64,000 bases of DNA from Schizochytrium sp. TIO01. Lineage: Eukaryota; Sar; Bigyra; Thraustochytrida; Thraustochytriidae. The DNA lies in assembly GCA_004764695.1 (NCBI GenBank), contig SMSO01000007.1, positions 2,425,270 to 2,489,269 of the forward strand, written 5' to 3'. The position numbers and the translations under genes were made by a program. Below the pieces are notes generated by a model. The model ran no database searches, was not told the DNA's origin, and saw nothing but the letters and a program-made list of their open reading frames with translations. Positions 31,335 through 42,330 of the stretch are shown here, in pieces; the first letter of the stretch is position 1; the number at the start of each line of letters is the position of its first letter.

Positions 31335-32939
31335 CTTCTTTTTCCTTCTCCTCGAACTAAACCCAAACTGATGTTATATAAACCTTGATTGCAACGAAGT
31401 TGACCTTAGACTCGTTGCAGGCTTTCGCAAAGCACAAAAGTTGACGTCAACTAAGAGTGAGTCTGTGACTAGACTTTTATATTATAATAATGAGGTGTCG
31501 CAGATACAAGATAAGAATAGCAAGTATTGGGCCTTGAGCTACAGGAACTCAGGCGAGTCAAAAAGACTTACTACTAACTCGACTTCTATACCTCGCGAGG
31601 GCGGTCTAAGCTGAGCGTTGAGCTCAGAGGGGGTCCACGGAAAGGTTGAAGGAGGGCTCCTGATCGAGCAAGCCGGTGCTGCTCGAGCGGATGAAGCAGC
31701 AGCGAGGCGGCGAAGAACGTTGGGACGAAAGCAGAGAGCGGGAGGCGAAGTAGATCAGTAAGATTGTTCGTGCTCTCCCCCCAAAGGAAGCTCGGGCGCG
31801 ACCTCGCTTTAGCGCGATGTGGATTCGAAGATGGTTATGGCAGTGTGCCTTCTGGTCTCCCTTTCTTCTTTCCCACTCTTTTCACTTTTCACTCTTTCAT
31901 TTCATCGTCACTCAGTCATTCTATATGTAAATCCAATAATTAAAAGAAGTTCTTCTTTTTGAGCCATCGCAAACAGAACGGAACACTATCTATCTAACTA
32001 CTGTGCTACTAGGCACTTAGTAGCAGGCTACCTAGCGCTATTGGGGGTACCTACCTTTCATCTTGAGAATGAAAACCCATCGGATTATTACCTATCTCAT
32101 TCGTGAAACGCAGAGAACCTTGCAATAGCATGACCCCTTACTTTCTTGCTGAAGAAATGGAACCCTGTCTCACCAGGTTGCTATTCACAAGAAGAGGCCA
32201 AGAGCATGGAAAACCTTAAGTTGTACCCTATAACCAGCCTAAATTGTATATAGATAGGGACGGAGATCGAGCACGTCATATGGCGCGCCCTCGCCGCGGC
32301 GTGTTTATCCGGCGCTATTATGCACCGTAAAATTGCCAACGGACACATTATGAGCGAGAGAAAAGCGGGGAATGTGTTTGCCGCAGAAAAATCCAATACC
32401 TAGGTGGCAACATTGAGGGTGTTATTTTTTAATATTCGTGTTTGCCTTTATTTCTTCGTATTTTTAACTATCATCTACTGCTTTGACTGATTTATAGTAT
32501 TAATCTCTGGTTCGCTTTGGAGGCTGCTAGGTGTGTACTCTAAGTGTTGGGATTAGTAGTTTATTATATGTTACAGTAGGAGTATATTTGCAATGAGGTG
32601 CCTTAGAAGGGAGCAGTGGCCGCTAGATGTCCAACGCTCACTTTTGGAGCTGTCTCTGAGTAACTCTTTATCTAGACAACTCACAACAGCAAACATTACA
32701 TACAAGGACGTGTAGCGTATGCTATACAAGAACAGAAAATAATTGACGTCAGGAAATAATAAACGACTTGAGAAGGCCTACTGCTCATTTTCGATAGCTT
32801 GTAAAAAATTGGTTCAAGTTCCTGCTAGTAGAACCCCTTGACTGCTACTCTTATTGTACGCCTGGCCTTGCTGTGGCAACTTGCTCGCGTGCCTTCGTGC
32901 ATTTGAGCCCTGGGGCTACGGGAGCAGTGTAGAGCCACC
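31335..32939. other. Divergent intergenic region
   Basis: 1.6 kb between ARL1 and the coiled-coil gene. Near 31600-31820 it is GC-rich with GAGCGA/AGCGAG wording; near 32011-32052 it has a CTAG/GTAC-rich cluster. No gene is supported; the short minus-strand frame near 32200-32400 has no recognisable features. Confidence 0.55.
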
Positions 32940-35324
32940 ATGAGCAGCGGCTTACCGAATATCATGAATTTTCGAGACCCGCTCGATGCACGGGGCAAAG
33001 AACAAAAGGCTAAGGTTCTGGCGCTTGAAGGGCAGCTGCGACAGGCAAATCAGCAGAGTGACAAGCGAGGCAAAGACGTAAAGAAACTGAAGGAAAAGAT
33101 TCGCGAGCAAGAAACCGAAATACAGCAGGTGAAAGAAGATGCGGATTCACGCATTGAGGAACTCAAGCAGCAGCTGGAGACAGTTCAAACAGAGCTCCAA
33201 AGCCAACTCAAAGATGCTACTGCTCAGGCTGCACAGAATCTTCAGGCCAAGCATACAGCTGAAGAAAAGAAGCGTAATGCGGTACGAGCCATGAAACGTG
33301 AGAAAGAACTTCGAGAACAAGCAGAAGCCACGCTGCTGGAAGAGCGCAAACGCATCGATAAACTTGAACATCATAGCGTGCGAGTTCAAAAAGTAAAAAA
33401 GCAAGGCGAAGTTGCTTTACGCGAAGCTCAGATAGCTACAGATACCGTGCGCAACCAACTAACTGAACTGGAGGCTGAATGTGAACGGCTGCAGAGTGAG
33501 CTGGAATTAACTAGAGCAGATCACGCAAGCGAGATTGAAGAGCTGAGAGAAAACATTAAATCGACTCAGGATCAACTTGCAGACGCAGAAACAAGGGAAA
33601 GTAGCTTAAAGAAGGAAATGTCTTCATCGAAACAGAAGATAGAGGACGCTCGTGCCGCCACCGAATCCGCAAAACGCGTCCAAAAGGCTGCGGAAGACCG
33701 AGCTGCCGTAGCTGCAACCCGAATTGGCAAGCTAGAAATAGAGCTCGAGCAAGTGAAGTCTTCTCTACAAAAGACCTCGATGGAGCTAGAAACAGCTCGC
33801 CAGGAACAGCAAGAGGCTGCTGCCAAAGCAGCTGAAGCAGCTGAGGTAGCTGCAAGACCTGCAGACTTGATCATGCCTGAAGACTCTGAAAGTGACATGC
33901 TCTCTCGCATCAAGATTGCTCTTGAACAGCGAAATATCAGCCTCGATTTTCTATTAAAGGGAGTGCCAAGTGGCGCCACGACCCCGCAGACTTGTGTCTC
34001 ATCTGATCGTGGATCACATCACCAACCTCGCTCTACTGGACGCAGTGTCCGATCTTCACGACCAAGCCCTTCCCCACACAACAGAAGCAAAGGTACTCTG
34101 GGCTTCTCAAATGGTGTAACTCGTTCACAAAAACCTGGAGCTACGAACTCAAGTGACCCTCAAGTCAAAAAGAGGGCATCTTCTAAACCTGCAACTACAC
34201 GAACTTCCACTACTGCTACAAAGACAGCTACTTCAAAGGTTGGTACGCGAACACCCCAAAAGAACCAGGCGCCATCTTCGAAGATCTTTTCTGCGCAATC
34301 TCAACCATCTACAAAGGAAGCAACTCAACTACATTCGAGTCAAAAGTCAACTTCCAGTCAAGAAAAGGTTCACGAGATGCCTCTGAATGAGCCAACGAGA
34401 GATGACTCAGAGCCTGCTCATATTGAAGGTAACATAGATGACGCTGTCCATGAACAACAGATGACCCCCACCAAGCCAGCACCTGGTTCTGCTGCAGCAG
34501 CGGCTGCACTTTCTCGCGCAAAGCAGTCGAAAGAACAGAGTGTGCATTCGCAAGAAGAAATTACTACTCCAGAAAAAGAGAATTCTAACAATACTACCCC
34601 ACAGCCAAAGAGCATTAAGAAGAGGAAAGAAATTGTGAACACTGACAATTCTCAGAAAAAACCTTCTCCATCGCCAAACCAACTCGAAAGTGAGCGATCG
34701 CCAGCTGTTGATGCTAATGGCATCAAGAACCAATCAAAAACTGATCGCCCACAAAGTGCAAGCATATCTACCAAGTCTCTCAGGTTGCGACCCCGAGGGA
34801 AAAATCGTATCCACCCTGAGGTCCCTCCCAGCGAGGATACTGAAGGACCTATAAGTGGGAAGACGTCGATGAGTGAGGATCCACAAAGGGATGGGGGATC
34901 CTCCTCCTCGGCATCTCTTCGTCGTCAGACTAGCGGAACCATTGATGATCCATCGCGACGCAATGATCGACAACGCAAAATGCAGCAACAACGCCGTGAA
35001 GAACGAGAGCAACTTCAAAAGCAGTATCAGCAACAAAAGAAGCTACAACAGCAGCAACAGCAAGAACGAGTTAGACGAGCACGCACTAAGAGTGTCGAGA
35101 AGGCTCAACGTGCCGTTGCCGCATCGATTGATGAGGTTGATCAGCCGTCTAAGCTTGAGATTGGCGCAAATCTCTTTGACATTGTGCCACAAACTTCAGA
35201 GGAAAGCCCACCACAGGGCGAGCTCCAGGGTGACTTCGACTCTCTTTTATACCCTCGTCATGACAAGGGATGGAAAAGAACTCGGAGTCACAGTACAGCA
35301 TCCCGTGAGGAAATTCAACTCTGA
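32940..35324 (+). CDS. Long coiled-coil protein with disordered C-terminal half
   Basis: A 794-residue protein of no recognised family. Residues about 15-300 form a continuous Glu/Lys/Gln/Ala-rich coiled coil, suggesting a dimeric scaffold. A short, more ordered block follows at about 320-345 (MLSRIKIALEQRNISLDFLL). Residues about 350-690 are Ser/Thr/Pro/Lys-rich and probably disordered. A Gln/Arg-rich helix spans about 680-725 (QQQRREEREQLQKQYQQQ). The ATG sits in a good GCCACCATGA context directly after an in-frame stop. A centrosomal, basal-body or cytoskeletal role is plausible from architecture alone. Its 3' end is uncertain: the frame ends at 35324, but a neighbouring frame continues open with an intron-like signal (see the separate entry). 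Confidence 0.8.
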   Translation: MSSGLPNIMNFRDPLDARGKEQKAKVLALEGQLRQANQQSDKRGKDVKKLKEKIREQETEIQQVKEDADSRIEELKQQLETVQTELQSQLKDATAQAAQNLQAKHTAEEKKRNAVRAMKREKELREQAEATLLEERKRIDKLEHHSVRVQKVKKQGEVALREAQIATDTVRNQLTELEAECERLQSELELTRADHASEIEELRENIKSTQDQLADAETRESSLKKEMSSSKQKIEDARAATESAKRVQKAAEDRAAVAATRIGKLEIELEQVKSSLQKTSMELETARQEQQEAAAKAAEAAEVAARPADLIMPEDSESDMLSRIKIALEQRNISLDFLLKGVPSGATTPQTCVSSDRGSHHQPRSTGRSVRSSRPSPSPHNRSKGTLGFSNGVTRSQKPGATNSSDPQVKKRASSKPATTRTSTTATKTATSKVGTRTPQKNQAPSSKIFSAQSQPSTKEATQLHSSQKSTSSQEKVHEMPLNEPTRDDSEPAHIEGNIDDAVHEQQMTPTKPAPGSAAAAAALSRAKQSKEQSVHSQEEITTPEKENSNNTTPQPKSIKKRKEIVNTDNSQKKPSPSPNQLESERSPAVDANGIKNQSKTDRPQSASISTKSLRLRPRGKNRIHPEVPPSEDTEGPISGKTSMSEDPQRDGGSSSSASLRRQTSGTIDDPSRRNDRQRKMQQQRREEREQLQKQYQQQKKLQQQQQQERVRRARTKSVEKAQRAVAASIDEVDQPSKLEIGANLFDIVPQTSEESPPQGELQGDFDSLLYPRHDKGWKRTRSHSTASREEIQL

Positions 35325-35491
35325 GATGAAACACGCTCTTCTTGATTTATCAGATGGGCACGTTGTTGAGAGCATCCTGACATTCATCCGGATCAACACG
35401 CGCAGACTTACACCATCCTGGGTATTGTCGTTTTATGAATTCTGTCCTTGCGTCTTTCTGTTCTCTATCTTGACAGCTTTATTGGCTGTGA
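35325..35491 (+). other. Alternative-frame extension with an intron-like signal after the coiled-coil gene
   Basis: Directly after the stop of the coiled-coil gene, the +1 frame is open and protein-like (EMKHALLDLSDGHVVESILT). It reaches TGG|GTATTG at 35422, and a strongly pyrimidine-rich tract ending TTGACAG at 35471-35476, which together look like a 55-bp intron (35422-35476). The coding strand could enter this frame through a one-base indel in the T run near 35250, or by removing 35231-35295 as an intron (GTGACT...CACAG). It could equally be a spliced 3' untranslated region. Confidence 0.35.
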
Positions 35492-38400
35492 AGTTAATAC
35501 CTACAATAGAATCAATCAACCGCAAAACATACTGTGTCATTTAATTGTGCTTATTTTCTTCCAAATTGCTTCAGGGCAAAAACTTCCTAAATCTAGACAA
35601 TTCTCCATTTTCAATCACTTGCTTGCCTTTTCCTTTGAACCTTTTTTACAAATTTAACCATCTTCACTTACGTTTCCTTATGCTTAAACTTGAAGGGAGC
35701 CGCATCTATCCAAATTAAATTACAAATATGGAACAACTACGATGATATATCTGTATAATACTGCCTAGTTCCACCAAGATGCTCGAAAATAAAACATAGA
35801 GGATATACAATTAATTTTCGATATCTTTGGACTCAATTTTGATTGAAACTTTTGTAAATAAAAACTTTAATAATGGAATAGTAAGAAGGTTGGCAACTAG
35901 TAGATATGGATGGGTGGTTGTTTTCATATAGTTACTTGTATTATAATTATAGTATTGTTGTTCTCGGTATCATTAATTTATAAGCTTCCGCATCCGTCAT
36001 AGTCTTCACCAGTTTTTCTAGCATTCAAACTGACTGTGTTTGCTTGTTGTAGTGTTGAGAGCTATGTTGATAAGCCTGGCAGTCCTGCATCATAGAGAAA
36101 TTGGCATATTAAAAGACATTAATATTATCATATATGTATTCTCTCTCAATTTGGCCTTGCATCAATTGTCGTGTTTCACGAAGACAGTAGGCTTGCTAAA
36201 CAACCTGATATTACCCGTACATAATATATGAGTACATTTTAGCATGTGATTAGTCTTCACATTATCATTTCCTCGCGTTTGGTACTAGTTTAAACAATTG
36301 TAAAGCACCCGTTCCAGCAATATGGGAGGGTTTCTGCAATTAACAATACGATATCAACTAAAAGATGCCACAGCTGCTTTGAAAGCATACTTTGCGATGA
36401 ATATATCTTTATGCCTTTGTTTTGAATAGGCATCGAAGTAAATCAGGCTCTAATTTGCAGAAAATGGAACTCGTTACGTCATTTCCTGCATTTGAGAATG
36501 AGCTCTAGTGGATATTTATTTAGGTTAGGCACTGTAAATTGGACGATCGATATTCAGAGGCTCTCTATCAAAGATCTTCTATCGTACTTTGATGCAAATT
36601 TCATGTATATCGATATTATTTTGGAAACGCAGACAACTTAATAAATAGACCTGAAAAATCTGAATTTTGAATAGGATCTGAACAAGTTGCAGAAAGTGCT
36701 GATATGCCTCTAGATGTACTTCACAGCCTAGGAATAATACTTGCAGCATCAACTGCATTGTATATCAAGTTTTAAAATGGTGCAGTAGTAGTACTCAGGC
36801 TTTGTACACGTGTCATGAGACTTATAGCACTATACCTTTTCAGATTATACAACCAAAACCTGCGACGATGGTGAATCTGATGCAACACAGTGATAATAGG
36901 GAATACATAGATAGTGAATATATCATTTTTAATACAGTTTGGGCCTCCTGAAGTACCTCTACACGAATTTGTTTTGAATCAACATTTAGAAAATACACTA
37001 TCCTACCCAAATTTAAAGGTACAATAGAAAGCTTATCCATGTAAAATAGATTCAATCTCCTTAAACTATTTCCTTAGCATGATTTATACTGGTTTGATTT
37101 ACCTTTTGAGCTGTTTAGCATCTTTTAGGTCCATGAAAAGATGCAATTATCTAATTATTTGACGTAACTTCTTCAGTTTTCTTTCGTAGAAAGATGCAAG
37201 AGTATAAAAGCTGAGGTATAGTACATGGAAAACTCTGCAACTTCACTCTCCAAGGTATCTTTATCTGTGTTTGCTGGGTTGAAGTATCAGGTTTTGGTGA
37301 TTTGATGATAAATTCATTATTAAGTATCTGAGATACTTCATTTAAATGCCCACCCATCGAAAGCAAAACTTTCGATACTAATGGTTTATGCAAGGAAAAC
37401 GTTGGCTAGCAATGTTATTGATTACAAACTGGTACCAAGTCAGCATGCTACCACATAAATTGCTCAAAATAGTTCAACACATGTAAGCGTGTGTCTTGTA
37501 GCGAGACAAATTTCGCGCGCCAAAAGAGAATACAGTTTCTGTTATACAGAGTATTTCGAAAAAAAAGTGTTTGTTTGTTTTTGGAAGGATGGAAGATCTT
37601 ATTGGTACCTCTAGGAAGTCGCTTCCTACGAAATTCAAGAAGTCTCGTCTCTCAGTATAAAAATGTTCGGGAAGTAGAAAGCTGTGAAGTGCACATTCCG
37701 CGTGCATGGGATATATAAGAATTGAATGATTCATGTCCTGAGAGAGAATATACAAATAGATTGAGGCACATCAGTTTTGATGTATGGATTGATGTTTTAT
37801 TCGATCAATTTACATATGTTTCCCAAGAAACCTGAAAGTTCGTCTTCATGTCTTTTGAAACAACGATTGCAGAGAACTATGCTAATAGTGTTCTGACCCG
37901 TGGGGGGGAGTACTTCGACGATATTCTAATGTTTATTGGTCATATAATGTCATCTTCTCAAAGTGTTACTGAAAAGCCAAAGTCAATACATGCATAAAGT
38001 CATTACCTTCCAGTTTAGAATAAGTGTTTTTGCTATGCTTGTTGAAAGCTAATTCCTAATTAGCCAGCAGTTGACTGGAAAGATGAAACAGTGAGTCTGG
38101 TTTGCACGGTTATAATTCAAAATGCATTGTATACTCGAGCTTTTAGAGTTAGCGATCTGCTGGCCTTGAAGATGAACACCAAGGTTGGTTGATTCATATT
38201 ATAGTTTTGAGTCCAAGACAAACTTGCGTGCCTAAAGCTCAAGCGGCTGGGCTGAGTTGTTTCTTCAAACATTCATTCAGTTTTGCCCTTGAATATTCTC
38301 TTGATTATGTAGTATACTTTCTCACTCTCAGGTTTCCTTGGCCTATCTGATGATCAAGATATTATCATATACCATTTCCAGTAGTTTTAGACGTGCATAG

Positions 38401-39177
38401 GTGCTAAGGACTCTGATAATATACTTTCTCCAAGACGCTACATCAGTTATGATTCCTCTCAACGTTTTAAGCGTGAGCGAATCAAAGGGATGTCTCAAAG
38501 AAACCTCACGTCTTTCCGGGGAACTATATAATTATTTATCATGCGAGGGTCAAAAAGTGTATAAAATAATATCTAATACGCGAGACAAATATTATGCAAA
38601 GATTCGAAAGGAGATCGAGATGCATACATGTGAGCCTGATGGGTATTTAAAGTATTTGTATAAGAATCTTCCTACTGAAGACATAAGATAAGTATTCATT
38701 TTGGTATTTCTTAGCAAAGAGTACTACGCCTAGGCCATGTTTGAAATAATACAGAGCATATTTCTTTGCTAAGACCGACTACTCGTCAATATTGGCTGAT
38801 TGTTGATTTTACCCATGCATGTAAAAAATAAGTTTGCTGTAATTTTTCAAATTGAGAAGTGGTTGTTCTTCGGAGAGCAAGCATATTTACATCAGGCAGC
38901 TCGCCTTATCGCGCAAGAACTGATAGTATATGATTGCATGAGGTTTCGAGGAGGGTGAGCTAGTTTTTGAGGAAGTTAAAAGGTTAAGTTTGGGTGAATA
39001 AATGGTAGGGAGATAAATGCATGCATGGTTGCCTCAATGTGAAAAGGAGCCAACTGGACGGGTCCAGGATACATAGATAATGGAGAGACAGTTCCGATTC
39101 GAGGCAGATGTGATACAGAAAAGATCTCTCATCAGATCTTGGTCATAAAGATCGAAGGCGGGCTTTTCGCGGATAAA
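35492..39177. other. AT-rich intergenic region
   Basis: 3.7 kb between convergent genes, with no microsatellite array and no gene I can support. The most protein-like piece is a plus-strand frame ending at 38691 (first ATG 38449; contains GELYNYLSCEGQKVYKI), about 80 codons, with no recognised family. It may be a gene remnant or chance. The DNA is noticeably more AT-rich than the coding blocks. Confidence 0.5.
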
Positions 39178-39903
39178 TTAGAGCTGCTGTTTGAGAGACT
39201 CTGCGGAATCAAGCAATTCTAGCACCGTTTTTTCGATTGTTTTTGCGGACGCCGCAGAAGCAAATTTCATGTAAGCCATAAAACAGTCAATTGCTTCTGA
39301 GTAGTAGATGAAGGCAGCCCATGGATTGCCTTCTTCTTCAGCAGCTTTGCCCTGCTTGCGAAGAGCGACGGCGCGAGAAGCACACTTGAACTCAACAGAG
39401 GCCATTGCCTGAAGAGTTTCTACGCGTCCGATGTTAATAGACGTGTAAGGGACCAACTCGGCGGATGGTGTTAGGCTTCGAGGGTCCGGTTGCGGTTCCA
39501 TCGATAGAAGAATTTCCTGCACGCGGTTCATATAACCCTCCATACTCTCAACGAGCTTCTCCTGTGCAGGTCTACCTTGAGGAAGGCCACACTGTAGAGC
39601 CTGACCAAAGCTCTTGAGAGCACGGTCATAGTGCACCGCAGCAGCTCCATAAGCGCCATTTGTATCCTGGGCCACAGCTTGTCTGACAGCATGGAGTGCT
39701 GCTTGTAGAGCATCCCGACCCTCTGCAAAGTCTGGTTTGTCATCATCTTCAGCGTCCTGGGAGGCTGCTGCGGAAGCGCCAGCTGACTTGGAGCTAGCAG
39801 AAGTCGTGCTGGCCCGAGACGCTTTCTCACGATTGACGCTGGCGAGGGTCTCAGCAACAATCTTATCCACATCGGCTTGAGAGACCTTGTCCTCAGGTGC
39901 CAT
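39178..39903 (-). CDS. Protein with two tandem MIT domains
   Basis: MIT domains are three-helix modules that bind C-terminal motifs of ESCRT-III proteins in endosomal sorting and membrane scission. The 241-residue protein shows an acidic/Ser-Ala-rich linker, then a first MIT-like unit at about 64-137 (GAYGAAAVHYDRALKSFGQAL, then EGYMNRVQEILLSM) and a second at about 160-241 (GKAAEEEGNPWAAFIYYSEAI, then TVLELLDSAESLK). No catalytic domain (AAA, kinase, calpain) is attached, so it is probably an adaptor. The ATG at 39903 gives a complete frame, but an in-frame extension through an upstream exon at 40342-40425 would add 34 residues. Family assignment is by pattern only; the first unit is the more divergent. 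Confidence 0.85.
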   Translation of the reverse strand: MAPEDKVSQADVDKIVAETLASVNREKASRASTTSASSKSAGASAAASQDAEDDDKPDFAEGRDALQAALHAVRQAVAQDTNGAYGAAAVHYDRALKSFGQALQCGLPQGRPAQEKLVESMEGYMNRVQEILLSMEPQPDPRSLTPSAELVPYTSINIGRVETLQAMASVEFKCASRAVALRKQGKAAEEEGNPWAAFIYYSEAIDCFMAYMKFASAASAKTIEKTVLELLDSAESLKQQL

Positions 39904-39921
39904 TTCTCCAATGTCACCAAA

Positions 39922-40341
39922 CTTTTAACGATCAATTGTCCACAACGGCATATACATACCACATTTGCAAATTATTTATAAAGTCAGTTTCACAAATTCG
40001 TTGCAAAACATAAGTGAGAAGTTTTGGGTATCCATTTGCAAGCAAGTTGTCTTCGCCAAGACCCGCTTTCTAGCTATAGCTTCCTTTTCCGCCCCAATAT
40101 CTTTTCTCAAAGTAAGGAAAAAGAAGAACCAGTTCAAGATGTCCTTCGCCAGTATGTAGTACCTTTGCTGGCCATGGCAATCTCAGCAGTATCTATGGTG
40201 GTTACGTATTGCTTTGAAGCAGCATCATGGATCGCAGGCACTTCGTGCCCCGCTCTAGCAGCAGCTAGACAGACAGCTCCGTGCGCACCTTGTCTCATTC
40301 ACCCTCCTCCTCGATCCGTTTAATCTTTAACTCCAACTTAC
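39922..40341 (-). other. Probable intron in the MIT gene
   Basis: On the minus strand a perfect GTAAGT begins at 40341 and an AAAAG acceptor ends at 39922; 420 bp. Both ends are phase 0 and join GMG to FGDIGEMAPEDK. The acceptor lacks a clear pyrimidine tract, which weakens the call. Confidence 0.4.
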
Positions 40342-40425
40342 GCCCATGCCAGAGCTCAGCGCGCTAAGCTGTGCATTGAGGTCATCCAGCTCGGCATCGC
40401 CGGTGCTTTTCTTCTTGCGCGACAT
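40342..40425 (-). CDS. Probable first exon of the MIT gene
   Basis: An ATG at 40425 opens 28 codons, MSRKKKSTGDAELDDLNAQL and then SALSSGMG, and stops exactly at a strong GTAAGT donor. Joined to 39921 it continues in frame into the MIT protein, giving 275 residues. The exon has typical N-terminal composition. The alternative is that it is the start of another transcript, or that the protein starts at 39903 within a longer leader. Confidence 0.45.
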
Positions 40426-42278
40426 GTTTACTCCCGCAAAATCAGAACTATCTCAGATCTCATCGCAGCGCAAGCTAGTGAAGAAATAGTCCTCGCGCTG
40501 GAACACACGTACGCCGGTCAATCTGTGCTAGTTTCACCGTTTATCTATGCTTTACCGTTTCCCCGGCAAGGTGTGACATCTCTGTAATCCCTCGCGGCGG
40601 GGTTTACGGGATCGAGCATGGAGCTGGTGGGTTTTAAGAGTTTGAGTATGCTCACATGCGGGAGTTCATACATGGGACTTTATGAACGTAGGTTTCCTAT
40701 GGTGCTAATGTAGTCTATTCTGTTGAGGATCATGTTTGCGTGAAGATGTAGAGGACGGCGAGGGATGGGGTACATGTCCACGCGCTGTACCTTCGAATTG
40801 GGACGGTTAGGTTACCAGGTGGTGTGCATTTTATGTACGTACAGCGAGTGAAGTCGCTGTCTCCTGAGCTAATCTCTGTGTCTTGCTATGGAAGAAGGAA
40901 AACTGCGGTAGCACGCATGCACAAAGTAAGATACAGTGTTTAAAGAAGAATTAATGGATGCATTGGTGGAGCTATAAGTAAGCCAAGCTTTAATCATTGT
41001 TCCGCAAATCCTGAATTCTTTGAATTGAATTTGTGTAATCGATTTTTTGCAGAAGTTCGCTTATGGTATAATTCAAAGTATCAAAAAATTCATCATCTGG
41101 TGATTGATGAAGGATATATATACCATGTACTCACTCTCTTGTTGTTTGAATTATATCTAGGGGTTGGTTAGTCCAGTATAGATACCCACTGGCACATCTA
41201 TCCTTAAGGTAATGATGAGAGACAGCTTATTGACATACACCGCGAAATTAGCGGAGACCAGGAAATGCCACGTGCCTTATGCAATAGCAGCAGTAGTTAG
41301 TGTCTGGCTGGCGATCAGACGGGGCGTCGCCCGAGACCTCATTTGGTCCTTTAATTACTTCATCCAAGAAGGCACGCTGTGCTACAAGTCGGTGGTAGAT
41401 TGAAATGGATGCTGACTGTTGGTAATTATGAAGGCCTTTTGGATGTTTCTGTTGGACATGTTGGATCGTGGCACTGAGATTCCCTAGAGGCTCGTGGGGA
41501 GTCAGCAAAAGCCGGGGAGGCGTAAACCTTTCTTTTATTGCTATCTGAAGGGAATCAGCGAAGGAGAGTATGGTCATGATCCTCAGCCATCAGTTTTCTG
41601 ACAAAGGTCAGCCAGCAGTTGCGCCGACGATTTATTTTTGGGTTGTTCAAAAATAGGCCAGTCTATCCACCCCTTCGTACCAGACATTGGCCCATCAATA
41701 GAAACTGCCGACGCTGGCGTTTCCAGATTAAATTCCGTTTTCTCTTCCTCTCGCTTCCAGTTAGAACCTTGCATGTCGCGGAGTCGCGGATGAAGGAAGG
41801 CAATATGAGTTCGAGTCTGCCTGTCTCGAGGCGAGCAAGTCCCTTTTATCTGTCAATTGCTCATTATCTCTCCAGCCAGTCAATCAATAACCTGTTTCTA
41901 AAATGAGTGGAGAGCTGCTTTTTCATGAGTGAGGAGTTTCGCTCTCTTATTTTATCATCTTCATTCATGTAGAACATCTTGCTTGTTGGCGGTTTCTGTT
42001 CGTCGCCCATGAAATTTTGCAGAGCACCTCTTACGAGTCAGCCTTACAGCAAAAGTGATTCGGTGTTCAGTAGGAATAAAAACTTTGAAGGCGGCTCTGT
42101 TAGTTCAATCTTGATGATTAGTACCTAGGTTAGAGTTGGTTATGTTTTATGAGTAAAACCTTTATTCTGGGCCGTTCTACTACGATGGGGAAGTGCTTAC
42201 GAGTGCTCTCTCTTCTTTAACTACTGTGACGAAAGTGCACCGCAGCTCGCACTGCGGTAATCTATTTTACTTCATTAA

Positions 42279-42330
42279 AATAATAATAATAATAATAATA
42301 ATAATATATAATATAATATATATATTTTTA
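42279..42330. repeat. (AAT)n followed by a TA-rich run
   Basis: About nine AAT units run into a degenerate AT stretch. This is the core of an AT-rich island that continues to about 42400. Confidence 0.85.

Noticed and set aside
30762-31388. 208-codon plus-strand open frame
   Set aside because: It is antisense to ARL1 and has no features of its own.
38401-38691. 96-codon plus-strand frame with protein-like C-terminus
   Set aside because: It begins at GTG, has no family, and a run of this size is expected by chance in AT-rich intergenic DNA; noted only in the region entry.
41248-41774. Two adjacent minus-strand ATG-led frames of 109 and 63 codons
   Set aside because: They are in different frames without a convincing splice link and have no family; random frames of this length are expected several times in 22 kb.
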